Assembly: GCA_029379385.1 (NCBI GenBank)
Contig: CM055618.1
Span: 12,348,134-12,412,133 of the forward strand
Source: Quillaja saponaria
Taxonomy: Eukaryota; Streptophyta; Magnoliopsida; Fabales; Quillajaceae
DNA length: 64,000 nucleotides
Direction of reading: 5' to 3'
Positions within the stretch are counted from its first letter, which is position 1; the number at the start of each line of letters is the position of its first letter. Below, piece after piece: positions 29,017 to 40,813 of this stretch. The notes beneath the pieces are model-generated. The model was given only the letters and a program-made list of their open reading frames with translations, was not told the DNA's origin and searched no databases. The translations under genes were made by a program, and so were the position numbers.

Positions 29017-30717
29017 ATGGATCTGTGGAACAATATTATGAAATCCCAACCTGCTGCTACATCTCCTTCTCAAATTCCACCCTCACCAGATTACCCAGCG
29101 GGTTTTAGATTTGTTCCCAATGATGAGCAGCTTCTCTTGGATTACTTAGCAAAGAAGGTCTTCAATCGTCAGCCTCCACACAGTCCCATCATAGAACTCA
29201 ATGATCTGTATCAGCATGAACCCGATCAACTAATTACTCCTCCCAGTAAGTTCCATACCTACTTGGTCTTAGTTCTTTCAACCCACATTGCTTATTATAG
29301 GATTAAAGAAATTCTGGGTTTTGCAAGGTTTACGGGTTTTATAAGATTCTGTGGTTTTACAAGTTTCTGGGGTTTTACAAGATTCTCGGTTTGAAGTTTA
29401 AAAGACGTTTGAAGAAATTACTTAATCCATTTCTATGAAGGAAACAAAATAATTGTATAATTAAAGAACAAGAAAGTAAATTTTGAGATAACAGAGACTA
29501 CTTAAAAGATTTTCAGGGTTTTACAGCTAGGAATTTTGCAGGAAAATAGTCTGGAAAGTTTTATTTGATTGTAACTTGATGACAAATTCGTTTTTTTTTG
29601 CTGTTATAAGAATTACAACCAGACTCTTACACTTTTCTTTTTGCTTATAGGACTAAACCAATTAAGGGTTTTGCAAGATTCAGGGTTTTATAAGATTCTA
29701 TGGGGTTTCCAAGATTCAGGGTTTGAAGTTTAAAAGATGTTTGAAGAATTTAGTCTTAATCAAAGGCTATGCAATACTTGGTGTACATTGATTCTGAGAT
29801 AACAGAGAATACTTAAAACATTTCAGGATTTTACAGTTAGAAACTTTACAAGAAAATTGTCTGGAAATTTTTATTTGATTGTAGTTTGGTGAGAATTTGT
29901 ACTCTTTCTGTGCATTAGGTGAATCAGAATCAGATCCATATATTCAGAAAGAGAGTTATTATTACTTCACCCCCACAAAGCCAAGCACTAATGGAAGGGG
30001 TTTTAATCGTATTACCCCACGTGGTTTTTGGAGGGGGATTGGAGGAAGAGAGTACGTTTTACAATATGGCAGCAAAGTCATTCTTGGGTGGAGCAAGAAG
30101 TATGAATACCTTCGCGGAAGGTCATCTAATGGAAGGAAAACCCCATGGGTCATGTATGAGTACAGGCTCAATCAAGCTGCATTTCCAGAAGATAAACTTG
30201 ATCCTGCCACTATTGCCAATGTTAGTTTAAACATTCTATTCAAAATTAAAAAAGAAAAGAAAGATTGAACGTCAGATATCTCAAACACTTGTATAACTTT
30301 CCTAACTAAAGTGTTCATTTTTCTTGTCAGATCCAGAAGTTGGTGATCTGCAAAATTGATTATTGCAAGCGTTCAAGGAAAAGAGGCAGAGAAAGCATTG
30401 ACACCCTAGATGCATCTACACAAAGTGAGACGACGGTAGAGGGGCCTAGAGATAGTAGCCAAAGCAAGAAAGGAGACGAGTCTAGCCAAACTGATACACC
30501 CGAAGGGTCTAATCAAAATGAGACACCCGAAGGAACTAACCAAAATGAGACACACGAAGGGTCTACCCAAACTGAGACACCCGAAGGGACTAACCAAAAG
30601 GAGTCACACGATGAGACACACGAAGGGTCTAACCAAAATGATTCTAGCCAAAAAAATGAGACAAAAGAGGATTATAGCCAAAAAAATGGGTCACATGACA
30701 CGCATTCATCAAACTGA
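29017..30717 (+). CDS. Divergent NAC-domain transcription factor, copy B
   Basis: Plant-specific DNA-binding transcription factor family. Three exons, 29017-29245, 29919-30220 and 30331-30717, with GT-AG borders and matching phases give 305 aa. The first NAC block is AGFRFVPNDEQLLLDYLAKK (canonical PPGFRFHPTDEELV-YL-KK), followed by IIELNDLYQHEPDQL. The third block reads RGFWRGIGGR where most NACs have GYWKATGxD, and the fourth is KTPWVMYEYRL in place of KTdWvMhEYRL. The fifth block, KLVICKIDYCKRS, matches the usual VLCRIYKK end. The first intron position is the usual NAC one. The tail (about residues 190-305) is Ser/Asn/Gln/Glu-rich with ~10-residue repeats and could be an activation region. 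An upstream in-frame Met (28891) would add a hydrophobic 42-aa leader, but copy A does not share that frame, so 29017 is preferred. Target genes unknown. Confidence 0.88.
30490..30642 (+). repeat. Coding minisatellite in NAC exon 3 (copy B)
   Basis: Same ~30-bp repeat array as in copy A, encoding NETPEGTNQN-like units, with the same repeat number and only a few substitutions. Confidence 0.85.
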
Positions 30718-33135
30718 TAGCATTGGTATAGCTCTTTTCTTACTTAGTGAGTTTCTTTCTTACCATCATCAGCAATTACCATCTTCATGACTTAGTATGA
30801 CAAGAATGTGTCTTGGAATTTTCATTAGATACTATAACAAGAATTTAATTATTTGGAAAATTTGGAGCATGCATTTGATAGCATATCTGTGTAAAAGAGG
30901 TGCTATGCTACCATCATCACAGTCATGACTTTATGTTTTGGACATTTACTGAGTTATAGGACATCTGCAAGACTCCTAAGTAACAGAAACACCAGAAAGC
31001 ATCTTCAAATTTAGGAACACCTATGTTCTGTACTGTACATGCATAACTTGTCATCTTCTTTTCCCTACTATGTGAAACTAAATATTGAAAAGAAGTAAAA
31101 TAGAACACATTCAAACGAGAATACAAATACAGATCGAGGACCTGAAGATGTCAATAGACTTTTTTTTTTTTTCCTTTTTTCAGAGAGATAAATGACGTTA
31201 CTCCGAGCAACATTGCTGGTAGATCCTGTGGCAGAAATAATTGTAGTGTGGTAAAACATGGGATAGATGCAGCAATAGTGGTGTCCCTAGATAAACCAAG
31301 AAGATAATATGTAACATGATCTGTGTGATTCCTCTGAAATTATGCAACCAGATCATTATGAAGCTTATACAAGACTTCCAACATTAGTTTGCAATTTAGG
31401 CATTAGAACCATGATATAGAAAGATACTAGTATGATAAATACACGAACAGATTCTTTCTTTCTTTTCTGTTTTCCTTTTCTTTTTCTGGCTTCTGCTGTA
31501 CAAAAATTCATGGTCTTGGAGTTCTTTACAGTGAATTCTCAATGGTTGTATTTTGGTCTACCAGGATTAAATTCCAATAAAAAGTATTTCAGTGTAGTGC
31601 AGATGAGCTTATGGGCAAGAGTCTTTTTTTGTGATGTGGGATTGTAGGCTGTGCAGAAAACAAGTGCACTGTATGCTTAATTATTCTGTTCCTTTCTTTT
31701 TCAATATTGTGAAGGTATTAGTTAGGCTTCTTCAGGGATTAATGCTCATACAGAAAGGGATGCTTGAAATTCATTTGGGTTAACTAAATTGTTTTAAACA
31801 GAATTAATCATTTCCTTGATGCCTTGCAGCTGAGTTTAATAAACTATCCTGTGAAGTGGAACTTATTTACAGTTACAGCTAACCGTAAGGACTTTCCCAT
31901 TATCATTAGTTATTGGTAGGTTAAGTAAAAAATACTAGAACTATGAAGGTAAATATTGAAATGTTCTGTGGAGTGGGTGAAAGAATAGTGGGAAGGTAAT
32001 TCTGTAGAAGACAACCTGAGATATATACAAGCTATTAGAAGACTGAAGGCTCTCAGAGGATATCTGATGAAGTGGAACATAAAAGTCTTCGTAAACTGGG
32101 AGACAAAGAAAAATGTGTTTTGGAGGAGGTTCACTCTATAGATGAGGCAAAAGATGTAGTTTGTTAGGGAGATAGAGAAATTAGACATTATAGAGAAATC
32201 AGCTCGAGGAGAAAATTGAAAGCTCTTAGCTTTAGAAAGGTGAGAACAACATGAAATTCTTTCGATAAAAACTGGTGCTGGAAACACTCATTTTCTAGAC
32301 AAGCCTTTTTATTAAAGACAATCATTGTAGCCGTATTTATGATTTATGAATGATCGTTAGACTTTGTCAGAAAAGTTTTTTCACTGCTTCTTTTGTTTCT
32401 ATTTTCATCAGTAGAAGTAAACTGTTGGAGCTTGGAGGTAAGTGTGGCTTGGTTGAATTCCAAGGGTGTCGTCAAGAAGACTGATCTGTTTTCTACAAAG
32501 TTATATCAACAGAACTTATTTTTTGATTTTTAAGTGAGATACTGAGAAACTTACAGCCGCATGAATTAGGAGTTTTCACTTTGCTTGATGAAGTGTATTG
32601 ATTTTTGTCTAAAATGGAGAGCATGTAGATCCAGCTATCCATTTTTACAGTTTTTTTTTGGTTTGGATTAATGTAGCTTCCTCATACTTTTTCATTACTT
32701 TGAAGTGGTCATGTTCAGGGATATTCATTCTTTATCTTGTTTATCTTTGATTGTAATGAAAGCTTTTCCAAAATGACTGTCAATGCTTCAAAGGGGGTAT
32801 TGGAAGAGAATTACATGTGTCTTGTTATTCAAATAAGACACCCTTCTCTTGCATAGGGTTGGTCTGCGGGATTGTCTGTTTTATAAGGTGTGCATTAATC
32901 TGTTTCCAAGATAGGGCTGGCTGTATTTCTTTACACCATTTTGAGGCTCTTCTGGCTGGCTGAATTACGTCTGTCTTGTTATTTCCTGATCTTTACATGA
33001 ATTAAGTTACTAATTTATTCGGTGTTGTGCATAATATCTATGTACATACTTTACCCTCTTTAGAATCCTCTCTAGTGAACATTCTGATGACATTCCTCAT
33101 CAGAATGAAAACAAAACAGAAAGAGGGGTTTCAAG
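30718..33135 (+). other. NAC 3' UTR and duplicated downstream sequence (copy B)
   Basis: Aligns with 18250-20640. The possible exon seen at 19582 in copy 1 is present from 32039 but ends after 42 codons at TAG 32165-32167, where copy 1 has a Lys codon. No other gene is supported. Confidence 0.45.
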
Positions 33136-33652
33136 TAGGGGAGTGCAACCTTGGCGGTCTAGGTGTAGGTAAAATGTCACCTAATAACCAATTCGGATGA
33201 CTAAAAATCCCATCAAACTTTAAAAGTCAGGTGGCTGAGTGATTAAAATTTTCATTCCGGTATAAAAGTCAGGTGGGTCGGATGGGTCAGGTGGGTTGAA
33301 ATTTTATTTTAATATTTTTTTTATTAAGTGATGACTTTTAAAATTTAATAAACATAAATTTATAAATGTTAATGTTACAAAATAAAATTAAAAGATGAAA
33401 TAATGATATATATTTAATAATAATATAAAATCTAATATTTTCTTAGTAAAATTATAAATATAGACCTAATATTTACATATATAAATAATTTAATAAATAT
33501 TAAAATATAATATCAAGTGAGTTGACCCAGTTTCAACAATTCTCAATCTAACCTGAAATAAAAAATAAGGAGTCACCCTAATTCATAAAAATAGTTTGTT
33601 GGATCATTTGAATTCGGATAAATTGAATCAGGATTTGGTTTTCGCACCCGTA
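33136..33652. mobile_element. hAT-type MITE in duplication copy 2
   Basis: The ends TAGGGGAGTGCAACC and (opposite strand) TACGGGTGCGAAAACC are imperfect inverted repeats. The flanks GTTTCAAG (33128-33135) and TTTTCAAG (33653-33660) are an 8-bp target duplication with one mismatch. The matching place in copy 1 (about 20629-20640, GTTTCAGGACTTGAG) is uninterrupted. The interior holds CAGGTGGGTC repeats and AT-rich sequence, no ORF. Confidence 0.85.
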
Positions 33653-35580
33653 TTTTCAAGGACTTGAGAGCCAAAGGAAGACATGGTTGTATGCCTGCAG
33701 CGTGAGCCTTTGATCCATTATTCAATAACCTAGTTATTTACAAGCAACTTCCTCTTTTTACTTAAGTATTTTCAACCCCAATTTGGAGAGGTAAAATAAA
33801 ATGTACCTGAGTTCCAATTTATTCAGCAACAGGACTAGTTCCATCAACATGAAGAAGCAGAGAAGATAGGCTCTTTGGGTCAGAACTTTACTCGGTGCAC
33901 AATCCTCTATAATAAAGAAAAAATAACTAATTAATTGAGACTTACTTTTTTATTAGAGCTATAGTTGCACGCGAAACACGCTTAGCCAGTTAGCCCATAC
34001 CTTATCATAAATCATTTAAATTTATATTAGTTTAGATAGATGATCAACTCTTACTTATTGGTATATTAATTAAATCTTCAATCTTTTATAAATAAAAATA
34101 TAAAATATCAAGAGTATAGTTACGGGTGACCACAAAATTTAATTATATCAAAGAAGTAAGAAAGAAGAAAAGGTTATTAATTAGTCTTCCATATCAATTA
34201 CTTTCATTTAAATTAAATTCATGTCTTTAAGAAATAGGTGTTGTGTGTACCACACAAAAGTAGAGATATTATAGGTATACCTAACCTCAAGAAGTACAAC
34301 TTTAAATATTTTCTCTTAACTTATCTCATTTATATATAATGTCATAGTTAATCCTATTGGAATAGAATTGTGACTATCGTCAAGATTTATCGAAAATGAT
34401 ATTAAGTATTAAAATTTGTTGAATATGACAATTACCATTGTTGGATTTGTTAAAAATAATAACAAAAATCCGCTAAGACTCATCGAATATGACGATTACT
34501 ACTGTTAAAACTGACAGAAAACAATGACCATCATCATTGCGACCTGCCATAGATAATTGCCATCGAGACCCATAAAAACAACAACATTCACCATCAAGAA
34601 TTGCTATAGATAACAACCTAGTGATTAAAACACAATTTCGATTGAAATTATATATATTAACTAAACTCATAAGTTACATTTCTAACCAAATCCATCTCTT
34701 CACAATTTTAATTCTTTTTTCAATGCATCAAACACACCATAAAGGAAATTGAAGAGATGTACATTGAACATGAATCCCTAACAAAAGAGCAGACCTGCTG
34801 TTGCTTATATTCTTTCAACAAATTGCACATTATTTTAAAAAAAAAAAAAAAATAGCTATACCTCCTTTTTTGTAATTTAAAAAAAAAAAAATACATTTCA
34901 TAAGCAATTGATGAGTGACTTTTGCTCGTGACAGTTTTCTATTGGTTTATTATATCACATATGCAAAATGTAAGATTCCGTTTGTCAACATTAGTATATC
35001 ACATTCCACCAAGCTAATTTAAATGACACTTCACAATAGGAACGTAACTCATTGATTTTAATAATTAAAAGGGAGAAAGTGAAAAAATTTAAATCATAAG
35101 AATAAAACTGAATTTTTGAGTAAACTATAAGAAAATATTGGCATATATAGTATTTATATCATTCAATTATAATATATTAGAGAATTCTCAATTTAAACAT
35201 GAAAAATATTATAATTTCATAAAATCATATTAAAGTTGAAAAAAACTGAGAATTAAAAATAAAATAATCCTATAAATTTTTAACCAATTGAATCAAAACC
35301 TCTTTCCATAATTGAATTTGATTCTAATTACTCCAAAATATGTAGCATAATAATAAAGTGATATAAAAATCATTTAAAATTAATGTTTTCAAAACCAAAT
35401 AATGTGTGTGATCTTATAGTGTAAAGTTGATGAAATTTTTACTTCACAAAATTATGATGGACTAATTACTGAAGTGTACTTTTCCCGAGTGAAAAACGTG
35501 TTCAAGGCAAAACCGGTATTACTGCTTTTATATTCACCAAAATCGAGTGGGTTAGATCTTGGTGACTGGGTTGGTGTCTG
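33653..35580. other. End of duplication copy 2 and AT-rich DNA upstream of UGD
   Basis: Copy 2 similarity ends about 34862 after poly-A tracts. The rest, to the UGD promoter, has no recognisable gene. Confidence 0.5.
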
Positions 35581-35582
35581 TG

Positions 35583-35603
35583 CATATATATATATATATA
35601 TAT
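35583..35603 (+). promoter_or_regulatory. TATA-rich core promoter of UGD
   Basis: A TATATATATA run lies about 150 bases before the leader-intron donor, a suitable place for the UGD TATA box. A TC-rich leader follows (about 35640-35735). Confidence 0.5.
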
Positions 35604-35758
35604 AGAATAGATTAAAGGAGGGAATTGCAAGTCTCAGATCTTCGTCATTCTTTGCAGAAGAAGCTCTGTTCTTTATCCGCTTCTTCAGCGTTAGATCTCT
35701 TTTCTCATTTCTTCTTATCTCATCGATCTGAAGCACGGAAGTAAGGGAGCACTAAAAG

Positions 35759-36498
35759 GTGACTGATCCTTTTGCGGTTTTAAATTTGGTCATTTCTTTG
35801 TTTCCAGAATGATTTGGCTTGTGGGTAACTTGGCCTTATGTTTTTTGTTGTTGTGGGTTGTGCAATTTTCCTCCAAAACCCCCCATTTGTCTCTGGGTTT
35901 TCTTGCTTGGGTCTGAAAGTGGTTCAAATTTTCATATGATGGGGGAAATTGTTTGTTTGTTGAGAGATCTATAGCTTCTTTTTTTCCCCCTTCTTTTTAT
36001 CTTATTGTCATCGATTTGATAGTGGAATATATTTAATGGATTTTAGATTCTACCATTTGGCCAATGTCCTCCTTTAAATGCGAGATAGAAATCCTAGTTA
36101 GATGAACTAAGCACCACCTGAATTACATTTACTGATATTGATTCCTTTGCATGAAAGTTGAAAGCTTTGATCCGTAAGCATTTTGCCTCTTCTTTTTTCC
36201 GAAAGACTTGGAGTCTTTCTAGCTCGCACATACATTTTCAAAGGATATAGGAGAAGTAAAGTTATACCTTGTCTGCCAGATGTCCCAATTAGCCGATTAA
36301 TCCCTTTTTTTAATTTTTCACTTGTTGTCCATTTATTTTGGAGTATCTGTGTAGTACTATGCATCTTTTGGTTCTAAAGCAATTTACTATTAGTAGCTAT
36401 TACACATCTAGAAATGCACTTACAATGAATTGTATTTTTTTTTGGGTTAATAACTTCCATTGAATTATGTTAAAATAAGTTTGACCTTCCTAATTTAG
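35759..36498 (+). other. UGD 5' UTR (leader) intron
   Basis: The donor ACTAAAAG|GTGACTG and acceptor TAATTTAG|GGTTGC bracket 740 bases directly before the ATG at 36520. Plant UGD genes are known for an uninterrupted CDS with an intron in the leader. It may enhance expression; that is inference. Confidence 0.72.
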
Positions 36499-36519
36499 GG
36501 TTGCTGGAAACAACGGAAA

Positions 36520-37962
36520 ATGGTGAAGATTTGTTGCATTGGTGCTGGTTATGTTGGTGGCCCCACCATGGCTGTGATCGCATTGAAGTGTCCTGAAATT
36601 GAAGTAGCTGTAGTGGATATTTCTGTATCAAGAATAACTGCCTGGAACAGTGAGCGGCTCCCCATCTATGAGCCTGGCCTTGACGATGTGGTGAAGCCGT
36701 GTAGAGGAAAGAACCTGTTCTTCAGCACTGATGTCGAGAAACATGTTTCAGAGGCTGATATCGTCTTTGTCTCCGTCAACACTCCTACCAAAACTCAGGG
36801 CCTTGGAGCAGGCAAAGCAGCTGATCTGACCTACTGGGAGAGTGCTGCTCGAATGATAGCTGATGTTTCAAAATCTGATAAGATTGTGGTTGAAAAATCA
36901 ACCGTCCCTGTTAAAACAGCAGAGGCAATTGAAAAGATTCTTACCCACAACAGCAAAGGTATCAACTTCCAAATTCTGTCCAACCCAGAATTTCTTGCTG
37001 AGGGTACTGCAATTCAAGATCTCTTTAATCCTGACCGTGTCCTCATTGGAGGGAGGGAGACCCCAGAAGGTGCCAAGGCAATACAAACACTGAAAGATGT
37101 TTATGCCCACTGGGTCCCCTTGGAAAGAATTCTTTGCGCCAACCTGTGGTCTGCTGAGCTCTCAAAGCTTGCTGCTAATGCTTTTTTGGCTCAGAGGATC
37201 TCTTCTGTGAATGCCATGTCAGCACTCTGTGAGGCAACTGGTGCAGATGTCTCCCAAGTGTCACATTCGATTGGCACGGACTCTAGAATTGGCCCCAAGT
37301 TCTTGAATGCCAGTGTTGGTTTTGGTGGATCTTGCTTTCAGAAGGACATCTTGAACTTGGTATATATCTGCGAGTGCAATGGCCTTCCCGAGGTAGCAAA
37401 TTACTGGAAACAGGTCATTAAGGTGAATGACTACCAGAAAAGTCGATTTGTTAACCGAGTGGTTTCCTCGATGTTCAACACAGTCTCAGGTAAGAAAATT
37501 GCTATTCTGGGTTTTGCTTTCAAGAAGGATACCGGTGACACTAGGGAGACCCCAGCCATTGATGTGTGCAAAGGTCTATTGGGAGACAAGGCTCGATTGA
37601 GCATATATGATCCACAGGTTACTGAAGACCAGATTCGGAGGGATCTTTCAATGAAGAAGTTTGATTGGGACCATCCAGTTCATCTACAGCCAAATAGCCC
37701 GACTGCTATCAAGCAAGTTAGTGTGGTTTGGGATTCTTATGAGGCAGTAAAGGATGCACATGGGATTTGCATTCTAACTGAGTGGGATGAGTTCAAGAAA
37801 CTTGATTATGAAAAGATTTACCAAAACATGCAAAAGCCTGCATTTGTGTTTGATGGTAGGAATATTGTGAATGCGGACAAGCTAAGGCAAATTGGGTTTA
37901 TAGTTTATTCCATTGGTAAGCCACTTGATCCATGGTTAAAGGACATGCCTGCTGTGGCATAA
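36520..37962 (+). CDS. UGD: UDP-glucose 6-dehydrogenase
   Basis: Oxidises UDP-glucose to UDP-glucuronate with two NAD+, in the cytosol, supplying precursors for pectin and hemicellulose sugars (glucuronate, xylose, arabinose, galacturonate). The single 480-aa open frame matches plant UGD length exactly. The N-terminal Rossmann motif is [12 protein letters not shown] (residues about 8-19). The central domain carries [10 protein letters not shown], the conserved Lys216 in [11 protein letters not shown] and catalytic Cys272 in [10 protein letters not shown]. The C-terminal UDP-binding domain contains [14 protein letters not shown], and the tail ends [10 protein letters not shown]. No intron interrupts the CDS, as in other plants. 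The start is preceded by the leader intron's acceptor and by AACGGAAAATGG. Identification is essentially certain; which UGD paralogue it is cannot be decided here, though its neighbours suggest correspondence to Arabidopsis At1g26570. Confidence 0.99.
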   Translation: MVKICCIGAGYVGGPTMAVIALKCPEIEVAVVDISVSRITAWNSERLPIYEPGLDDVVKPCRGKNLFFSTDVEKHVSEADIVFVSVNTPTKTQGLGAGKAADLTYWESAARMIADVSKSDKIVVEKSTVPVKTAEAIEKILTHNSKGINFQILSNPEFLAEGTAIQDLFNPDRVLIGGRETPEGAKAIQTLKDVYAHWVPLERILCANLWSAELSKLAANAFLAQRISSVNAMSALCEATGADVSQVSHSIGTDSRIGPKFLNASVGFGGSCFQKDILNLVYICECNGLPEVANYWKQVIKVNDYQKSRFVNRVVSSMFNTVSGKKIAILGFAFKKDTGDTRETPAIDVCKGLLGDKARLSIYDPQVTEDQIRRDLSMKKFDWDHPVHLQPNSPTAIKQVSVVWDSYEAVKDAHGICILTEWDEFKKLDYEKIYQNMQKPAFVFDGRNIVNADKLRQIGFIVYSIGKPLDPWLKDMPAVA

Positions 37963-39293
37963 AGGCAAAACACAATCTGGACTGGAGTGGCTTGTGCAGT
38001 GTTGCACTTGAGATGATAGTTAAGAGATATTTCGTCGTCGTATCCTTTTCTGTCTCATTGTTAGGTTTCTAATACTTTAATGGCACTGTAGTGTCTAAAT
38101 ATGTTTTTAGCTATTTAAAAAAGATTATATGTTGACTTTGTATAATGTAATAGAGCAGAATAAAAGAAACTTGTAGCAGTACTACTTACTTGACTGTCAA
38201 TTCTTTTTACTCTCTCTCTCATTCTTTTATGGATTGGAAAAGACCTCAAATTCATGCAATCACCTAAATTCTGAACAACTAGATTGTTTCTGCCTTTGAG
38301 ATTACCCTTTTTGAAAGGATCCAACTTGGTATAGCAACAGCTAATTGGTCCTTGCTTGGTAGTTGGTACCTGCCTCTATCATCCCTCGAAGTAAGCCAAT
38401 ATAAGAGGCCGGCCAGAGAGAAAATCTATATCGGACGCAGTTGTAAGTCAGTGAAGTAGCTTATTACAATTCTAATCAATATTTCTTCGCCATTTTAGAC
38501 TTTCTATCCTCAGGGCAACCAGAGTGTTTTGTTTTGTATTGTTTTATTTTATTTTATTTATTTATAACTAATTTCTTCAAATTTTGGAAACAAGTAATTG
38601 AACACAAGTCTCAACTCAGCAACTCAATGTTATTGTTTAAATATAGTAACAAAGTTGGTTCATTCGATAAATTTTTTTGACACGGGTTATGAACTCAGAT
38701 TTTATTAATATTTTACGTTGTTTAACATTTTTTTTTTTTTCCGGATTTTCTAATAGGCATTCCTATAAGACTAACTACTCTAACTCTTTCGCGACTAGGA
38801 TGATCCTCTTAACATTTGTCTGTTTTAAAGTTTAAACTTGTATTTTTACCTTGAGAGTGCAATTCACTTATTACTACCATTACACCAAACTCTTGTTAGT
38901 ACAGTTTAACATTTTTCATATTACAAGAGAACAACTTTACTATAATTTACTTTTCAAAATTAATTTTAAAAATTTTTTAACTTTATTTTAGGAGTTTGAG
39001 ATCCAAACTCATCTGAAGAGAGAATAACATTAGATGAGACTTAGAGAGAGCTTTCATTGTATAGTTTATATGTTCTAACGGGTCTCATAGGACAAAAAAA
39101 GAAGCATTTAAATGAAAAAAAGAAAAAAATTAATTCTAAACGTAACTTATATTTTTGTTCCTTTGAAAGATTTAAATACTAGCTAGAATCATTTTCTCTA
39201 TTTAGGGCTAAATCCTAATAAGTAATAATATTTATTTTATTTAATTTTATCCTTCTTTTAGATGCTCCTCCAATAATGGGAAAAAGTTTTTAC
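37963..39293 (+). other. UGD 3' UTR and intergenic DNA
   Basis: The UGD 3' UTR begins after the stop. AT-rich DNA follows with T-runs (38728-38740) and no recognised gene. Confidence 0.5.
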
Positions 39294-39316
39294 GAGAGAG
39301 AGAGAGAGAGAGAGGG
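39294..39316. repeat. (GA)n microsatellite
   Basis: A GAGAGA run upstream of the ELM2/SANT gene. GA/CT tracts near plant promoters can act as core elements, but no function is claimed here. Confidence 0.9.
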
Positions 39317-39439
39317 CTGTTATTGTAATTTTAAGTCTGGGCCGGTTTTGCTTATTTAGAGGCCTTGTTGAGCTATTTCTCACGGACTCATTCTGTTCTA
39401 TTAAACCGGTTTTTATTCCGGACCGTCTCGTGTACAAAA

Positions 39440-40806
39440 ACGACGAACCGTATACCTTTTCATCGTCAACCATCGTCGATCTCTTTTGAATTTTCAGAAG
39501 ATTGAGCTTTGATTACTTTCTGATTAGTGCTTCTAATCCTTAAATCAAATCCCGATTCGTATTATTTTTGTTTTCCTGTGTAGATTGATCCCAAATTCTT
39601 CTCTATCCGTTTTCGTAATCGTATTCTAGGGTTAGGGTTTCGATTTCGATCCATTCGAAACTCTTAGTTCTCAAATCCGTTGTATTTTTGGTTTCAATAT
39701 TTGATTTCCAATCATATTCTTCTCCAATTTTGTGCCAATTTCTTTTGTTATCTGCATCCGTTTGGAAATATAGGGTTTCGAATTGTTCGATATCTTAGAA
39801 ATTTTTCAATCTGTAAATTTTTGGAGGAATCTTACGAATTTCTTGAGGGGTTTGATTCATAACCTCGTTTTATGATTGTTTCGGTTTCTTCTGCTTTCTG
39901 ATTTCGTCGTATGTTTGGAGATTGAATTTCTAGGGTTAGGGTTTCGGAACAAAATTGGGGGTTTTCTATTTGGTTAAATTATACTGGGGATACGTATCGT
40001 GACGTCGAGAAATCAACTTAATTGTGTAGTTATTTGTTCAATTACCTCAATCGAGGCTTCTATCGTTGGGGCTTATCAAATTGTCTGAAGTTTCAATTCG
40101 ACGAAATTAGTGAGGTAAGAAACAATTGGCCTCTCAATTCTGTATTTGTGGCCTTTATTTCTATATTTTGTAATTGTTGATGAGAATGTGCATTTCAAAA
40201 TTTGTTTAGAATGTTTCGCTTGGTAGATACTCTTCTGCTGTCTAGCTTTTTAAGTAATTTTAGTTTGCAAAGTGAAACTAGAATGTTTACCCGTGTTAGT
40301 TTTTTTGAATGATTAGGAATTTTGCTCTATGTGAGTAGAACTGTAGAAGACTATAAGTGATTTTCCTTTCGATACTTTTAATAAGCATGTGCATATTTGG
40401 TCATTTGATGTAACAGTATGTCTGTTTCTAATGGAATTGATTACTCAAATATACTTTTTGATGAGTTTTTGACATACTTATATACTAATGGTAGTTGTTT
40501 TCCTAAACCATGCTTCCATTGTTATAGTTTACTTCCATTAACAATAAACATGTGATTTAACTTTTAACTTTTAAGGATTTGGATACTATTTTGATGTTGT
40601 TATAAACATAGTAGTTGAAGATGTTTGTTGATTAGGATACTCCCATTCTTTATTCGTAAATCTTGTTAAAAGCTATGCTAGTTCGATCAATTTCATACAG
40701 AGGGATTGTTTAATAGAGATTTCTCACTGGCCATTACCCTTGTTAAGAGATGGAGTTCTTCTCCCTTCAAATATGTATAAATTATTTTCTGTTATTTTTA
40801 TTTCAG
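39440..40806 (+). promoter_or_regulatory. 5' leader of the ELM2/SANT gene with a leader intron
   Basis: TC-rich leader-like sequence with several AGGGTTAGGGTTTCG/AGGGTTT motifs (about 39628-39645, 39930-39945), resembling plant telo-boxes. A good donor GAG|GTAAGA at 40115 and acceptor TTTCAG at 40806, eight bases before the ATG, suggest a leader intron of 692 bases. Confidence 0.5.
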
Positions 40807-40813
40807 CATCAAA

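Larger units (their letters stand above)
26703..34862 (+). repeat. Segmental duplication, copy 2 (intact NAC copy)
   Basis: Direct repeat of 15114-25300. It carries its own insertions: a copia fragment (26832-27424), a local tandem duplication (about 28002-28355), a tRNA-derived SINE (about 28357-28527) and a hAT MITE (33136-33652). It lacks the LTR element of copy 1. Its left edge abuts the gypsy remnant within a few bases. Confidence 0.93.

Noticed and set aside
35583..35603. TATATA run as a mobile-element boundary
   Set aside because: Its position just before the UGD leader fits a core promoter better, and no inverted repeats or target duplications flank it.
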